DNA from: Tolypeutes matacus
Taxonomy: Eukaryota; Chordata; Mammalia; Cingulata; Chlamyphoridae
Direction: 5' to 3'
DNA length: 64,000 nt
NCBI GenBank assembly: GCA_026826555.1
Contig: JAKSZT010054458.1
Span: 1,716,425 to 1,780,424, forward strand
Positions 1 through 10,765 of the stretch are shown one piece after another; position 1 is the stretch's first letter, and each line of letters starts with the position of its first letter. Under the pieces are notes generated by a model, which made no database searches, was not told the DNA's origin, and saw only the letters and a program-made list of their open reading frames with translations. Made by a program: the position numbers and the translations under genes.

Positions 1-1
1 C

Positions 2-358
2 CCGATTAGGTGCGTAAATGTTGATGATTGTTCTCTCTTCTTGAGAGATTACTCCTTTTACTAATATGTAGTGTCCATCTTTGTCTCTTACAATAGTTTT
101 GCATTTAAAGTCTATTTTGTCTGATATTAGAATAGCTACTCCTGCCCTCATTTGGCTATTGTTAGCTTGTAAAATGGTTTTCCAGCCATTCACTTTCAGC
201 CTCCTTGAATCCCTGGGCTGAAGGTCGGTTTCTTGTAGACAGCATATAGATGGATCATATTTTCTTATCCATTCTGCCAATCTGTGTCTTTCGATTGGTG
301 AATTTAATCCATTAACATTCAGTGTTATTACTCGTAACGAATTTCTTACTTCAGTCAT
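2..358 (-). CDS. L1 ORF2p, N-terminal endonuclease domain (cut by window edge)
   Basis: From the ATG at 358-356 the minus strand is open for 119 codons to the window edge. It encodes the start of the APE-type endonuclease of L1 ORF2p, which nicks target DNA to prime reverse transcription. The catalytic positions fall at the same numbers as in human L1: Asn14 (in TLNVNGLNS), Glu43 (in CLQET) and Tyr115 (in INIYAPN). Residue 45 is Asp, where the neighbouring copy at 8671 has His (QETH). The start overlaps the ORF1 stop by one base (ATGA), so ORF2 is probably made by termination-reinitiation, as known for L1. The rest of the endonuclease and the RT lie outside the window. Confidence 0.9.
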   Translation of the reverse strand, partial: MTEVRNSLRVITLNVNGLNSPIERHRLAEWIRKYDPSICCLQETDLQPRDSRRLKVNGWKTILQANNSQMRAGVAILISDKIDFKCKTIVRDKDGHYILVKGVISQEERTIINIYAPNR

Positions 359-1401
359 TTTTTCTTTGGGTTAATGTATGTCATATGTTGTTTTGTTTCT
401 CTTTTTGTGTTTTCAGTTGTTTTTAAACTCTCCTCCAACTCTCTCCTTTGTTTTTTCCTTTCAATTTGTAGAGATTCCTTTAGTATTTCTTGAAGTGCTG
501 GTTTCTTCTTGACATACTCTCTTAATTGCTGTTTATCTGTGAATATTTTGAACTCTCCATCATTTTTGAATGCCAATTTTGCTGGATAGAGAATTCGTGG
601 GTGGAAGTTTTTTTCTTTTAGTGTTTTGACTATGTCATACCACTGTCTTCTTGTCTCCATGGTTTCAGCTGAGAAATCAGCACTTAATCTTATTGTGCTT
701 CCCTTGTATGTGATGGTTCTCTTTTCTCTTGCTGCCTTGAGTATTTTCTCTTTGTCTTGAGCATTGGACAGTTTGACAAGTATATGTCTTGGAGTTGGCC
801 TGTTGGGATTTATACTATTTGGGGTGCGCTGTGCTTCCTGGATCTGCACATCCATCTCTCTCAATAGAGTTGGGAAGTTTTCAGCCATAACTTCCTTCAA
901 CACTCCTTCTGTTCCCTTTCCCTTCTCTTCTCCTTCTGGGATGCCCATAATGCGTATGTTTGTGCGTCTTGCATTATCGGTTAATTCCCTGAGACCATAC
1001 TGGATTTTTTCTATCTTTTTGTCTATCTTTTCTACAATCTCTTTGATTTCAACTGTATTGTCTTCCATATCACTAATTCTTTCCTCTGCCTGTTCAATTC
1101 TGCTGCCATGTGAGTCCAGCGTCTTTTTCATTTCTTGACTTGTGTCTTTGTTCGCCATCATATCCATTACCTTTTTAGGTGTGTTAGCTATTTCTTCAGT
1201 ATGTTCTCCCAGTGTCTTCTTTATATCCTTAATCTCTTCCTTCAGTTCTTTAAGTTGGTCCATGATATTTGTTTGGATAGCTTTGATTAGTTGTTCGATG
1301 TACTGCATTGCTTCCTGGTTTTTATTTTGTGCACTGGACTGGTCCATGTTTTCCAGTTTTTCAGAGTCATTTGTATTTTTCTGTTGCCCTCTGGTCATCA
1401 T
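355..1401 (-). CDS. L1 ORF1p, RNA-binding chaperone of the L1 particle (intact)
   Basis: The frame is open for 348 codons, close to the family's usual 340-370. In other mammals ORF1p forms a coiled-coil trimer that coats L1 RNA in cytoplasmic particles and acts as a nucleic-acid chaperone. Visible parts: a heptad-rich coiled coil at about residues 30-145 (many L/I/V positions in E/K-rich sequence), an RRM core starting at NIRIMGIPEGEE (148-159) and including RPTPRHILVKL (201-211), and a basic C-terminal domain at 212-310 with REKR (225-228) and YPAKL (272-276). The tail after 310 is very basic. The start is the first of two adjacent Met codons (MMTRGQQ). The stop TGA at 357-355 overlaps the ATG of ORF2. 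All domains are present. It is a transposon gene, not a host gene. Confidence 0.95.
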   Translation of the reverse strand: MMTRGQQKNTNDSEKLENMDQSSAQNKNQEAMQYIEQLIKAIQTNIMDQLKELKEEIKDIKKTLGEHTEEIANTPKKVMDMMANKDTSQEMKKTLDSHGSRIEQAEERISDMEDNTVEIKEIVEKIDKKIEKIQYGLRELTDNARRTNIRIMGIPEGEEKGKGTEGVLKEVMAENFPTLLREMDVQIQEAQRTPNSINPNRPTPRHILVKLSNAQDKEKILKAAREKRTITYKGSTIRLSADFSAETMETRRQWYDIVKTLKEKNFHPRILYPAKLAFKNDGEFKIFTDKQQLREYVKKKPALQEILKESLQIERKKQRRELEESLKTTENTKRETKQHMTYINPKKK

Positions 1402-3178
1402 ATTATCTTGATGGGTTTGTTCAGTTGATTAGCTTTTCTCTATGCTCTAGAATTTTATTTAGCTGTTGGTTCTGCGTGTGAGTTAAATTTTCTCTTTGGC
1501 AGTTTTTCTTCTTATTTTATTTCCTTACTTCTTTCTATGTTCCCTTGAAGGCAAAAGGTTAGGGCCAGAGGAATCAAAAGATGTAAGGAAGGCAGAAGGA
1601 TAATAGAAATGTTGATAAAAGTTAGAAGAGGGGCAAAATGAGACTTAATGAGATGAATATTTAACTTGTGTAGGCAGTGTAGAGTACTAGGAAAAAATAT
1701 GGAGTTCCTATAATGGACTGGGAAAACAAATGGAGGAATATATATATATATATAGTGATTTAGAAGGCTAGAATTATGAGGAGGTAGAGAAATAGTAGAG
1801 AAAGGTCTGAAAGGAAAAAGCTAATACTAATAAAAAAAAAAAAGAAAGAAAAAAGAAGAAGGAAACAAAATAGATGGGATATAAATTGACACCCTTAAGT
1901 TGTGGGCCTATGAAAAAATTTTGTCTCTAAGAGCCACAACAGAAAACAGAAGGCAGAAACATGCAGGAAGGATAAACGATAGTTTGTAATACAGAATCAA
2001 TATATACAGCGAGTGGGAAATTACTGAATAAGAAGCCCAGCAAATAAGCGACCAGCTGGCAGCACCTATTTAAACAAAAAAATAGAAGGAAAAAGGAAGG
2101 GGGGAGGAAAATGGGAATAATAGCAATAGACCAGAAAGTAACAGAGAGAAACCAATGATCCACACAGGCAAGCAGTCAAACAGAGCTAAGGGGGGTCAAT
2201 GATTCCCCTAGGGTCCACGTGGATCCTTCCTGCCTACTTGTGTTTATCAATGAATTTCCCCACAGGGTTCTATATGCAGGTCCTGAAGCAGCTTTTAGCT
2301 ATTAAACTAAATTAAAAAGAATTTATTTTTCAATTGTTGAGGTGACCTCACTTTTTTTTTTTTTTTTTAGCCAAATTCAGGACCCAAAATAATTCTTCTT
2401 CTAGACCAACCCCCTTACGGAAGGGACCCTAGCTGGGCCCGTGGAAATTAATCAAGCACGTTCCACTTTCCGGACTCCCCAGGTTAGCTGAAACTCTGAT
2501 GTTAGTCAGTGAAGAGTGCTAAAGATGGCGGATTCCGCCCCTTCTGGCGCCCAGCTCGAGCTTCACCGGGCTGCTCAGTAAATCAGTTTGAGTGCAGATT
2601 CGCGTCTGCTCTCAGCCTGGTGCTGCTTCAGTTCGGCTTATCTGCTCCCCAAAGCTATGGGGCGGTGCAGGCAGCCAGATCGATGTCTAAAAATATAAAA
2701 TACCCTTCCCTGTCTTCCAACCGAACCCTCCCTTCTTTGGGAGCAGCGGCCCGGGTCTTATCCCTGGGTGGCTAGGGAAATCAGCTGCGTTCCCCGACCA
2801 AAATCCCCCCTCCGGTTCACCGGGTGCTGACTAGCTTGTTTGCTCTGTTCACACAAGGTCCAAGGGGCTCCAGGCAGCCAGCTCCCCAGAAAATAAAACT
2901 TTTTCGCCCCCGCCTGCGGCTCCAAATGGCCGTTTTATTTTTTATTTCCGTAACCGCGGGGCTCAGCTGCCTGTGCCAACCTCCACCGGCAGCCTCAAAA
3001 CTCACTAATCTCCACCGTTCGGTCCACGCCGCCGATCCACGCAGATAGATGTCCCAAGTCTCTCACTCCACGCGTGCACAGCACAGACCCTCGGGCAGGA
3101 CCCTGTCCCCAAATCGCCTTGCTCTGGGAGCTTGCAGTGTGTGCCCTCCTACACCAACGCCATCTTGCCGCCTCTCTC
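1402..3178 (-). promoter_or_regulatory. L1 5'UTR with internal promoter
   Basis: About 1.78 kb lies between the L1 5' end and ORF1. The distal part (about 2400-3178) is GC- and CpG-rich, unlike almost everything else in the window, as expected for an L1 internal promoter. YY1-type AAGATGGCG motifs occur in sense orientation at the 5' end (3159-3169) and in antisense orientation at 2522-2530. The proximal part (about 1430-2340) is purine-rich on the + strand, with a short (TA)n at 1738-1754 and a 20-nt T run near 2351. No tandem monomers of the mouse L1 type were seen. Confidence 0.75.
2509..2775 (+). other. Antisense ORF in L1 5'UTR (ORF0-like position)
   Basis: An 88-codon + strand ORF runs antisense to the L1, inside the GC-rich 5'UTR. 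It begins with MKSAKDGGF, and the AAGATGGCG motif at 2522 lies inside its first codons. Primate L1 carries an antisense ORF0 in a comparable place, but that ORF is primate-specific and I see no evidence that this one is homologous. CpG-rich DNA easily gives chance ORFs. A second antisense ORF follows at 2824-3048 (74 codons). I list it as a position worth checking, not as a gene. Confidence 0.25.
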
Positions 3179-3740
3179 CAAGGTAATGCATTTCTATGAT
3201 GAGTTTGGCTTAGTGAAAGGCCACATAGAGCAACATGGAGGCTCTCAGGAGGTAACTCTTAGGTACCCTACAACACTAGGCTTAGTTACAATTTCAAGAG
3301 CAAAGGCTCATAATAAGCATAATTGTCAATATCAAGGGCCCATCAATGGACCAACGTCCTTCGCTAGTCATTGCCGCTATACTTGGGGAATTGTTGCTGC
3401 TCCAAATTAGAGAATGTGGCAGAGCTCTCCAGGATGGGAATTCAATATTCTTTTGGTTATTGTATCAATCTCCATCCACTGTGACAATGCCCTTTGAACA
3501 TCTGAACACATTTATATACTTTATATGTATGCCCAGGTAAACTTCTTCCCATGTATCCCCCATCACTGAGACCCCATACCTATGACCCTCCACTGCCCCA
3601 ATGTAACCCTTCTGTGATCCAAAGCTTCAAAAATGAAGCCAATAAAATAGCCAAATACAATTAATAGGAAAATGAAATAATAATGATAGGATTAAATATA
3701 ATAAATAAAATACATAAACATTTTTAAAAACTAAAAATAA
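3179..3740 (-). mobile_element. Older L1 3'UTR fragment that hosts the young L1
   Basis: The + strand sequence from 3179 (aggtaatgcattt, gagtttggctta, aggctctcaggaggtaac) matches the segment from 63884 to the window end. The part near 3595-3660 (caatgtaacccttctgtgatc) matches the reverse complement of 39640-39720. Both belong to a long L1 3'UTR family whose sense strand is minus here. The copy is cut at 3178 by the insertion of the young L1. The remaining half should lie on the other side of that L1, outside the window. The 92- and 64-codon ORFs at 3132-3540 are chance frames in this repeat. Confidence 0.7.
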
Positions 3741-3870
3741 AGTAAAATGTTGGGATATTAAAAAATAATGAAGAATATTTAAAATTTTTTGACATTTTGC
3801 CTTTTATCACTGTAATATCTGTTGTCCTGTATGTATAATGACATTTCCTTCCATTTATTCCCCAGTGTCA
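3741..3870. other. AT-rich sequence between two L1 pieces
   Basis: About 130 bp of AT-rich sequence separates the old L1 3'UTR fragment from the poly-T end of the next L1. No coding or regulatory signal was seen. Confidence 0.5.
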
Positions 3871-6800
3871 TACTTTTTTTTTCATTTTGTTTTCAAAGAA
3901 ATTTTAGGTCACATTAGTCACATACAGAATACAGGGGACTTCCATATACCCCAAATCCTCCTCCTTTCCCCCTTCTTGTATTAATACTTTTTTATATGTG
4001 GATGGTACATTTGTTACAACGGATATACAAATAGTGAAACATAGCTACTAACCATGGCCAATGGTTTACATTATGGTTTACAATTTAGACCATACACTTT
4101 TATAAATTTTGATGATATTTAACATGGCCTACGGCCATCGTTGCAAAATCACGTAGAACACTTGCATTTTCCACTAAATACCCTCCGTTCCATCTATTCT
4201 ATTCCTCCATCCCCCTCCCCTTGGGGCCCACGACGACACCAGGCTTCACTCCTTGGATGACAAGATTTATAGTTACTTTCAACAACACTGAGGTCTTGAT
4301 ATGCTGGTTTGTCTTCTAGTATTAGGAACTGCCCATGCTCTCCAGAGACTCCTGCCTCTGTGTTTGAGAACATATTGGTCCTCCCCAGGATGGGAGCCCA
4401 ACTCCTACCCACTCATTATGTGGGTTTCCACCTACTGATACAACACATTATGACAAAATGATCACTCGCACACTCAAGTGTGCAAATGCCCTGCCATCTA
4501 ACACTCAAAACCAGTAATCCTTCCTTGTCATATTACCATAAGAGTTTCCCCAGCTTTGTACTTTCAGCCACATACACACCAATCCTCAGTGTTAACCTGC
4601 TCCCTCCCCTAATCCTCCCCTTAGTTCCATGGACTGTCCAACCCACCCTCCCCACTCTACCCCCCTGTCAAACCTGTACTTCCCAACTCAATATATCATT
4701 ACACTCCTGTCATATCCCTTCACTACCCAACTACACACTCACACCTTATCATAGATTTCACCCATATGGGCATTTGCTCACAAACTTCTTCTCTTTCTAT
4801 TTCCTGTAAACCTATCTTCCAGATTCTAGCTCTCTGAGTCTGCTCAAATTGCTTACTTCATATCAGTGAGGTCATGTAATATTTTTCCTTCAATGCCTGT
4901 CTTGCTTCACTCAACATATGGTCCTCAAGACTCATCCATGTTATCCCGTGTGTTATGTTATCCCGTGTGTTAGCCCTGTATTCCTTCTTACAGCTGAGTA
5001 ATATTCTATTGCATGTATATACCACATTTAGTTTATCCATTCATCTGTTGATGAGTATTTGGGTTGATTCCAACTTTTGGCAATAGTGAATAATGCCACT
5101 ATGAACATTGGTGAGCATATATCTGTTTATGTCCTTCGTTTCGATTGTTCTGGGTATATACCGAACAGTGGAATTGCTGGATTATATGGCAGATCTATAG
5201 TTAGTTTTTCGAGGAACCACCAAACTATCCTCCACAATGGCTGCACCATTCTACATTCCCACCAGCAGTGGATGAGGATTCCCAGTCCTCCACATCTTCT
5301 CCAACACTTGTGGTCCTCTGTTTTTTTAATGGCCACCAGTCTAATGGGTATAAGATGATATCTCATTGTAGTTTTGATTTGCATTTCCCTAATAGCTAGT
5401 GATGTTGAGCATCTTTTCATGTGCTTTTTAGCCATTTGTATTTCTTCTTTGGAGAAGTGTCTGTTCAAATCACTTGCCCATTTTTAGATGGGTTGTTTTT
5501 CTTTTTCTTTTCGAGATATAGGATTTCTTTATATATGCTAAATATTAGGCTCCTATCTGATATATGGTTACCAAATATTTTCTCCCATTGGGTAGGCTGC
5601 CTTTTCACTTTCTTGACAAACTCCTTTGAGGTGCAAAAAGTTTTAATTTTGAGGAGGTCCCATTTATCTATTTTTCCTTTCGCCACTTGTGCTTTGAGTG
5701 TGAAGTTCATGAAGCCATTTCTTATTACAAGGTCCTGTAGATGGCTCCCTACATTATCTTCCAAGATTTTTATGGTCTTGGCTCTTATATTTAAATCTTT
5801 GATCCATCTTGAATTGATTTTTGTATAAGGTGTGAGATGGTGTTCCTCTCTCATTCTTTTGGATATCCAGTTCTCCAAGCAGCATTTGTTGAAGAGGCTA
5901 TTCTCTTCCCATTGAGTGGCCTTGGTGGCCTTGTCAAATATCAGATGACTGAATATGCGAGGATCTGTATCAGAACTCTCAGTTCTGTTCCATTGGTCGA
6001 TATGGCTATCCTTGTGCCAATACCATGCAGTTTTGATCACTGTAGCTTTGTAGTATGTTTTAAAGTCAGGTAGTGTGAATCTTCCAACTTCATTTTTCTT
6101 TTTCAATATGTCTTTGGCTATTCAGGGCCTTTTGCCCTTCCAAATAAATTTCATAGTTTTCCCAATTCAGTGCTGTGTTGATTTTTTTGGAATTGCATTA
6201 AATTTGTAGATCAGTTTGGGTAGGATAAATATCTTAATGATGTTTAGCCTTCCCATCCATGAACAGGGAATATTTTTCCATTTATTTAAGTCTTCTTTGA
6301 TTTCCTTTAACAGTGTTGTGTAGTTTTCTGAGTATAAGTCATTTACATCTTTAGTTAAATTTATTCCTAGGTGTTTGCTTCTTTTAGTTGCTACTGTAAA
6401 TGGTATTTTTTTCTTGATTTCCTCCTCAGATTTCTCATTACTGGTGTGCAGAAATGCTACAGATTTCTGTGCATTGATTTTATAACCTGAGACTTTACTA
6501 AACTCATTTATAAGCTCTAGGAGCTTTGTTGTAGATTTCTCAGGGCTTTCTATTTATAGGATCATGTCCTCTGCAAATAGTGAAATTTTGACATCTTCCT
6601 TTCCAATTTAGATGCCTTTTATATCTTTTTCTTGCTTAAGTGCTCGAGCAAGTACTTCTAACACAATGTTAAATAGGAGCAGTGATAGTGGGCATCCTTG
6701 ACTTTTTTCCGAGATTAGAAGGAAAGCTTTTAGGATTTCACCATTCTATATGATGTTAACTGTGGGTTTTTCATATATACCCTTTATCATTTTGAGGAAG

Positions 6801-8918
6801 TTTCCTTCTATTCCTATCCTATGCAGTGTTTTTATCAGGAAAGGGTGTGTATTTTGACAGATGCTTTTTCTGTCTATAGAGATGACCAAGTGTTTTTTTC
6901 TTTCAATCTGTTTATGTGGTATATTACGTTGATTGATTTTCTTTTGTTGAACCATTCTTTCATACCAGTGATGAAACCCACTTGGTCGTGGTGTATAATT
7001 CATTTGATGTGTTGTTTAATACAATTAGCAATTTTTTTTAAGGATTTTAGCATCTAGGCTCATTAGAGAGATTGGTCTGTAACATTCCTTCCTGTGGTGT
7101 CTTTGTTTGGCTTTGGTATTAGGGTAATGTTGACGTCATAGAATAATGTTAGGTGGTGTTCCTTTTACTTCTGTTTTTTGGAAGGGTTTAAGCAGGATTA
7201 GTGTTAATTCTTTCAATAATGTTTGGTAGAATTCACCTGTGATGCCGTCTGGTCCTGGGCTTTTCTTAGCTGGGAGGTTTCTGATGACTGAGTCTATCTC
7301 TTTACTTGTAGTTGGACTGTTGAGTTCATCAGTTTCTTCTTTCATCAAATAGGTTGCTTGTGAGTTTCTAGGAATATGTCCATTTCCTCTAAATTATCCT
7401 TCTTGTTGGCATATAATTTTTCAAAGTATCCTCTTATGATATTCTTTATTTCTGTGGGGTCGGTGGTGATATCCCCTACCTCATTTCTTATTTTGTGTAT
7501 TTGCATCTTCTCTCTTTTTTTCTTCCTTAGTCTAGCTAAGGTTTTGTCAATTTTATTGATCTTCTCGAAGAACCAGCTTTTGGTTTTATTTTATTTTTTT
7601 CTAGTGCTTTCTTGTTTTCTATTTCATTTAGTTCTCCTCTAATCTTTGTTATTTCCTTCTTTCTACTTCCTTTGGTGTTAGCTTGTTCTTTTTAAAATTC
7701 TTCCAGGTGTGCAGTTAGGTCTTTGATTTTAGCTCTTTCTTCTTTTTTTGATATATGCATTTATGTTTATGAATTTCCCTCCCAGTACAGCTTTTGCTGC
7801 ATCCCATAGGTTTTGATGTGTTGTGTTGTCATTTTCATTCATTTCAAGGTAGTTACTGATTTCTTTTGAGATTTCCTCCTTGATCCACTGTTTGTCTAAG
7901 AGTGTGTTGTTTAACTTCCATATCTTTGTCCCTAATCTGGGTCTCTGGCCCTTACTGATTTTCAGCTTCATTCCATTGTGGTCAGAGAAATTACTTTGTG
8001 TAATTTCAATCTTTCTGAATTCATTGAGAATTTTTCTGTGGCCTAGGATGTGGTCTATTTTGGAGAATGATTCCTGTGCTCTCGAAAAGAATGTATATCC
8101 CACTGTATTTGAATGTAGTGTTCTGTATATGTCTATTAGGTCCAGATCCTCTAATATATTATTAAAAGTCTTTGTTTCTTTATTGATTCTCTCTTGAGAT
8201 GTTCTATCCAATAGTGATAATTGTGTATTAAAGTCCACCACTATAATTGTAGAGGCATCTATTTCTTCACTTATTTTTTACAGTGTTTGCCCTATGTATT
8301 TTGAGGTTCCGTGGTTAGGTGCATTAATGTTTATGATTGATTGTTCTTTCTTCTTGAAAGATTACCCCTTTTATTAATACAAAGTGTCTGTCTTTGTCTC
8401 TTAAAATAGTTTTGCATTTGAAGTTTATTTTGTCTGATATTAATATAGCTACTCCCGCCCTTTTTCAGTTGTTGTTTGCTTGTAAAATTGTTTTCCAGCC
8501 ATTCACTTTCAGCCTCCTTGAATCCTTGGGTCTAAGGTGTGTTTCTTGTAGATAGAATATAGATGAGTCATATTTCCTTATCCATTCTGCCAGTCTGTGT
8601 CTCTTGACTGGTGAGTTTAATCCATTAACATTCAGTGTTATTACTGTCAAGGAATTACTTACATTAGCCATATTTTCTTTGGTTTTGTTAATGTCATATG
8701 TTGTTTTTATTTCTCTCTCTTTTTTTTCTTACACTCTCCTCCAACTTTCTCTCTCCTTTTTTTTTACTTTTCAATTTGCAGCACTCCTTTTAGTATTTCT
8801 TGAAGGGCAGATTTCTTATTGGCATACACTCTTAATTTCTGTTTATCTGTGAATATTTTGAATGCCAGCTTTGCTGGATAGAGAATTCTTGGCCAGAAGT
8901 ATTTTTCTTTTAGTACCT
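3871..8918 (-). mobile_element. 5'-truncated decayed L1 (ORF1 tail, ORF2, 3'UTR)
   Basis: The minus strand runs from the last part of ORF1 (about 8918-8690) through ORF2 (8671 to about 4860) and a 1-kb 3'UTR to a poly-A tail, seen as poly-T at 3871-3878. At the right end, L1 homology with the young copy stops abruptly at about 8918, where the young copy continues with ORF1. The element is therefore 5' truncated, as most L1 copies are. No target-site duplication could be recognised by eye. Many frameshifts and stops break ORF2, so the copy is dead. Most of the + strand ORFs in this interval are antisense shadows. Confidence 0.9.
4858..8671 (-). pseudogene. L1 ORF2p pseudogene (endonuclease and reverse transcriptase)
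   Basis: Broken ORF2 of the truncated L1. The start ATG at 8671 gives MANVSNSLTVITLNVNGLNS with the endonuclease Asn and QETH, but a stop comes after 68 codons. Further blocks: endonuclease end and linker (8241-7729, with FSKIDHILG), RT fingers (7348-7136, KKSPGPDGITGEFYQ), RT palm region (7003-6746, VISIDRK), thumb and connection (6106-5465), and the C-terminal part (5468-5127 and 5040-4858, with the HCWWEC cysteine-motif block). At about 6559-6575 the catalytic FADD reads FAED on the minus strand, which alone should kill the polymerase. In this copy the ORF1 frame runs 14 nt past the ORF2 start, ending at TAA after ATG. Confidence 0.85.
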
Positions 8919-9944
8919 TTAAATCTGCTCTTTGGATTTGCCTAAAATGTCACCTCTTCTGTGAAGCCTTCTAAGATAACTGTAGTTCACAGTGATTACT
9001 GTATCTTTTGAACACCTGCAATATGTATTGGCTGTACCACTTATCTGGAAATTTATTATATATTTCTTTGTGACATTCACATGAATTTTCTGCTGTTTAA
9101 ACTTTTAGACACTGCCCTATTTCCATCGAAGGGAAACAACTTCTTGAAGGCAGCAACATGTATTTTCTGTCCCCTGAGTAGCTGTGGCAATATTTTATGT
9201 CTAGACATGTGAGCTGGAGTGGATTTATGGTGAAACTAATGAAGCTTGTTCTTCAAGGTCCCTTACTTGCACTGGTTCCTTCTAAGGCCTGTGTCTAATT
9301 TCTGTTTAATAATTTATATTTCTCTTTTTTCAGACAGTGTCACCCAAGTTGTATAAGCTTCTGCCCCCACAAAACCTGTATCCACTCATGAATGGGAATA
9401 ATATCTAATAGTTAATATTCATTGCATGTTTCCTGTTGAGGCACTCTTTTCTGTAGTATTTCTGTTTAGCTACAAATAGTCAGATGGAACTGACTTCCCC
9501 CAACTACCCCAACCCCAAGATAATTAATTATATTAATTTTCAGATTTATAATAATAATAAAAAAAGAGAAATCTAGCAAAAACAGTGGCTCACAAAGTAG
9601 AAGATAATACAGGATATCTCAGTGCAACTTCCCCTGGTCTTCAAAGTTCTTGAAGTGACAGTCCCATTGGGGCTGAGTCATGACAGCTGGGAGAAACTAA
9701 ATCACTTGTTATGCCCTGGCCCTATGTGCTTGGAACTCACATTATCATCCAAGAAACTCTTATGCTAGCAATAATATGTTCTTAGCTTGAAATCTTTGCA
9801 GATGTTTGAATTCTCCTGGTCCTCAAGTCGAACTGCATCAGGAGGTCACAGACTCAAAGGGGCGGGGGACAGAGGGTTGGGGAGATAAGGAGACAAATAG
9901 TGCACAGGATGCCCAGAGCAGAATCGCTGTCTCCAGCTTGACAG
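8919..9944. other. Upstream non-coding sequence, no recognised element
   Basis: About 1 kb of ordinary unique-looking mammalian sequence. I searched it for the missing N-terminal exons of the UPF0462-like gene (expected to encode a motif like F-N-E-L-W-D-Y-E before the exon at 11064) and found none. Confidence 0.5.
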
Positions 9945-10190
9945 CATTCTGGCAACTGCTTTGCATGTATTGTTCCATTTGAGCCTCACTGCGCTTCTGG
10001 GAAGTAGGTATGGTTACTATCCCTCATCCCACTTCCTTTTTTTTAAGCAAATGAGGAGGCAGAGACTCAGAGAAATTCATTGTCTTGCCCAAGGTCACAC
10101 AATGGGTAAGGAATGGCACTAGTATTCAAAGCCAGGTTGTCTGATTTTGGAGTGAGAACTCTCAGCCACTGTGCTAAGCTCTGTCTGAGA
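9945..10190 (-). repeat. MIR SINE
   Basis: The + strand shows the reverse complement of the MIR core: cagagactcagagaaattc, then cttgcccaaggtcacacaat, then aaagccaggttgtctg. The element is therefore on the minus strand. An A/T-rich insertion or expansion (ttttttttaagc) sits near 10040. Confidence 0.85.
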
Positions 10191-10519
10191 CATAAAAGAA
10201 AATTCCTTACTAGAGTGATTACAGTAGAAGGATTAGTTTGTATTATCCTTTTAAAAAATTATTATTTTGAATAGCCTTTTTATTTATTTATTTTCCTCAA
10301 GTCTGTTCATTGACATTAGTTTTGCAAAAAATGCTGAGGAAAATATAGTTCCGTGGTGAAATGAAACATTGTTAACATAATCTGTACCTTGGAGAGTTGT
10401 GTTAATAACTCCAAAATCCTTCAGAAGAAAAATCTGTTTAATTTTATTATTAATCCAATATATCCCAAACATAATTTAACCATATTAAAGTTTTAGTACA
10501 CAACAGTAATATTAATGCT

Positions 10520-10765
10520 AATACATCAATAGCAATTACCATTTATTGAGTGCTTACTATGTGCCAGACTATGCTAAGTATTTTTTATATAATCTTATGA
10601 GACAGATACCATGTGCACCCCTATTTCACAGATTAAGAAACTGAGGCATAAGTTAAAAGGAATTTGCCCAAGGTTAACTAGTAAGTGGTATAGCTATAAT
10701 TTGAACTCAACTTGTCTGAATCTGGAGTACTCACTTTTAACCGCTATTCTAAACTACCTTCCACA
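10520..10765 (-). repeat. MIR SINE
   Basis: Reads tttattgagtgcttactatg, tgccagactatgctaag, ttgcccaaggttaactag and ttaaccgctattct on the + strand, which is a nearly complete minus-strand MIR. The 91-codon ORF at 10611-10886 is explained by this repeat. Confidence 0.9.

Larger units (their letters stand above)
1..3178 (-). mobile_element. Young full-length-type L1 LINE, 5' part (5'UTR, ORF1, start of ORF2)
   Basis: Read on the minus strand, the element starts near 3178 with a G-rich 5' end followed at once by a GCAAGATGGCG box (3159-3169), the usual start of a mammalian L1 with its YY1-type site. Then come a 5'UTR of about 1.78 kb, an intact ORF1 (1401-355) and an open ORF2 beginning at 358 that leaves the window. 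The RT domain, 3'UTR and tail lie outside. The + strand flank at the 5' end (aaggtaatgcatt) is also present at about 63884 inside another L1 3'UTR, so this copy was inserted into an older L1 tail. No frameshift or stop was seen in either reading frame, unlike every other L1 here, which suggests a recent insertion. Whether it can still move depends on sequence outside the window. Confidence 0.93.

Noticed and set aside
764..1411. + strand ORFs of 124 and 89 codons
   Set aside because: Antisense shadow of L1 ORF1.
4480..4809. 109-codon Pro/Leu/Thr-rich ORF
   Set aside because: C-rich part of an L1 3'UTR, without domains.
5421..6073. + strand ORFs of 135 and 78 codons
   Set aside because: They are exactly antisense to L1 ORF2 and rich in Phe/Leu/Ser, as expected for the reverse frame of an A-rich coding strand.
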